Positions 22,761 to 23,767 of a stretch of 23,767 bases of DNA are shown piece by piece; position 1 is the first letter of the stretch, and each line of letters opens with the position of its first letter. Under the pieces are notes generated by a model. The model ran no database searches, was not told the DNA's origin, and worked only from the letters and a program-made list of their open reading frames with translations. The DNA is from JBMNQS01 sp050944255 (lineage in GTDB: Bacteria > Bacillota > Clostridia > Christensenellales > Maliibacteriaceae). The stretch lies in the NCBI GenBank assembly GCA_050944255.1, contig JBMNQS010000029.1, forward strand, positions 1 through 23,767, given 5' to 3'. The position numbers and the translations under genes are program-made.

Positions 22761-23767
22761 GTGAAAGTAAAGAAGCTCTTATCCCTTTTGGTCGTGCTCG
22801 TGCTTGTGGTCGCCATGGCGGCCTGCGCACCTGCGGAAACCACGCCTTCTGACAGCCCCTCGGCGCCCAGCACGCCCCCGGCGTCGGCACCGGAAACACC
22901 CGACGCCAGCGATGAGATCGACACCAAAGGCATGACGTTCTACTGGATCGGCAAAGTTATGGGCGGCACGTATTGGACAGGCGTTGAGACCGGCCTGCAG
23001 GCGGCCTGCGACGAGCTGGGCATCACCCTGAACATGCAGGGCCTGGATCGTGAAACGGACGTGGAGAGGCAGATTTCCCTGCTGCAGGATGCCGTCACGG
23101 CACAGCCGGACGCCATTTTGATCGCTCCGTGCGATTCTCAGGCTTTGGACACCCCCGTCAAGGAAGCGTTCAAGAATGCAAACTGCCCCATCGTTCTGGT
23201 TGACACCAGGATTGCGACCCAGACCGAAGGCTTCACCGCCGCCATCTTGACCAACAACTTTGAAGCGGGCCGCACCTGCGCCAAGTTGATGGCCGAAAAC
23301 CTGAAGGCCAAAGGCGTCACCGAAGGCGTGATCGGTGTCGATGTTGCCTCCACCGGTTCTCAGACGGTTATCGACCGTCTCGACGGTTTCAGGGATTATT
23401 GGGAAAATGACGCTGACCTTCCCGACGTCAAAGTACTGTGGGAGGAGATCAAAGTCGACGACGCTGACCATACCAAGACCATCAGTAACACCAAGGACCT
23501 GATGACGGCCCATCCCAACCTGGTTGGTATGTTCGGCGGCACCGGTACCAGTGTTTCCATCGGAACGGCCATGAAAGAATCCAACAGGAAAGACATCGTG
23601 GTCATCGGCATGGACTTCAATGTGGACTCTTACAACCACATCCGTGACGGCTGGATGCAGGGCTCCTGCGCGCAGCGCACCTATGTCATGGGTTATGAGG
23701 GCGTCATGCTTGCGGTCAAAGCCATCAAGGGCGAAGAGATCCCCGAGCTGTTCATTGACTCCGGCCT
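22761..23767 (+). CDS. Sugar-binding lipoprotein of ABC transporter (partial)
   Basis: The gene runs off the right edge after 335 codons. It starts at GTG 22761 with AGGAGGG about nine bases upstream. The signal peptide (M)KVKKLLSLLVVLVLVVAM leads to a lipobox Cys22 (MAACAP), then a Pro/Ser/Thr-rich linker (about 25-55) and a type 1 periplasmic binding-protein fold. The fold shows GKVMGGTYWTGVETGLQAAC, DAILIAPCDSQAL, VLVDTRI and VVIGMDFNV, the pattern of RbsB-like proteins that bind monosaccharides or polyols. It would deliver its ligand to the permease and ATPase encoded upstream. It is transcribed from its own promoter behind a terminator. The exact ligand is unknown. Confidence 0.94.
   Translation, partial: MKVKKLLSLLVVLVLVVAMAACAPAETTPSDSPSAPSTPPASAPETPDASDEIDTKGMTFYWIGKVMGGTYWTGVETGLQAACDELGITLNMQGLDRETDVERQISLLQDAVTAQPDAILIAPCDSQALDTPVKEAFKNANCPIVLVDTRIATQTEGFTAAILTNNFEAGRTCAKLMAENLKAKGVTEGVIGVDVASTGSQTVIDRLDGFRDYWENDADLPDVKVLWEEIKVDDADHTKTISNTKDLMTAHPNLVGMFGGTGTSVSIGTAMKESNRKDIVVIGMDFNVDSYNHIRDGWMQGSCAQRTYVMGYEGVMLAVKAIKGEEIPELFIDSG

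Overview
The window looks like a chromosomal segment from a fermentative Bacillota (Clostridia-type) bacterium of moderately high GC. The signs are strong AGGAGG-type ribosome binding sites, sigma-A-like promoters, lipoprotein signal peptides, and a gene stock typical of anaerobic gut or sediment Firmicutes. No rRNA, CRISPR array, transposase or phage gene was found.

Layout. (1) 1-1383, minus strand: an iron-dependent alcohol dehydrogenase, a 31-codon ORF, and the first codons of a probable 2-hydroxyacid dehydrogenase, closely packed. (2) 1851-2320: tRNA-Pro(GGG) followed by four tandem ~96-bp repeats, at least two of which carry terminator-like hairpins. (3) 2500-4050: an isochorismatase-fold cysteine hydrolase with a long unrecognised C-terminal half. 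(4) 4051-4672: non-coding apart from a possible 28-aa peptide gene with its own terminator. (5) 4673-6767: an OmpR-type response regulator and its histidine kinase; the kinase reading frame is interrupted by an in-frame TAG near its natural start. (6) 6904-10275: a VTC-domain protein, a DUF4956 membrane protein and a lipoprotein of the Cthe_2159 beta-helix type. (7) 10646-11267, minus: a small DUF4870-like membrane protein preceded by a frameshifted small gene. (8) 11464-14748, minus: a complete OpuC-type osmoprotectant ABC transporter. (9) 14928-16556: a BusR-like (GntR HTH plus RCK_C) regulator between two inverted copies of a ~255-275 bp structured repeat. (10) 16637-18760, minus: a large-subunit catalase with a C-terminal DJ-1/PfpI-like domain. 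(11) 19580-23767, plus: a sugar ABC transporter (ATPase, permease, and a binding protein under its own promoter), cut by the window end.

How it fits together. The strongest functional story is osmotic control. The BusR-like protein has the architecture of the c-di-AMP-responsive repressor of betaine uptake and lies directly upstream of an OpuC operon, whose promoter (TTGACA-17-TAAAAT) is followed by a dyad that could be its operator. The two-component pair probably controls the neighbouring VTC/DUF4956/Cthe_2159 cell-surface module, although a clear terminator separates them.

Nothing here is unambiguously a new system. The best candidates for undescribed biology are the cysteine-hydrolase fusion, the tRNA-anchored terminator repeats, the inverted repeat pair around busR, the amber codon in the kinase, and two tiny ORFs with good translation signals.
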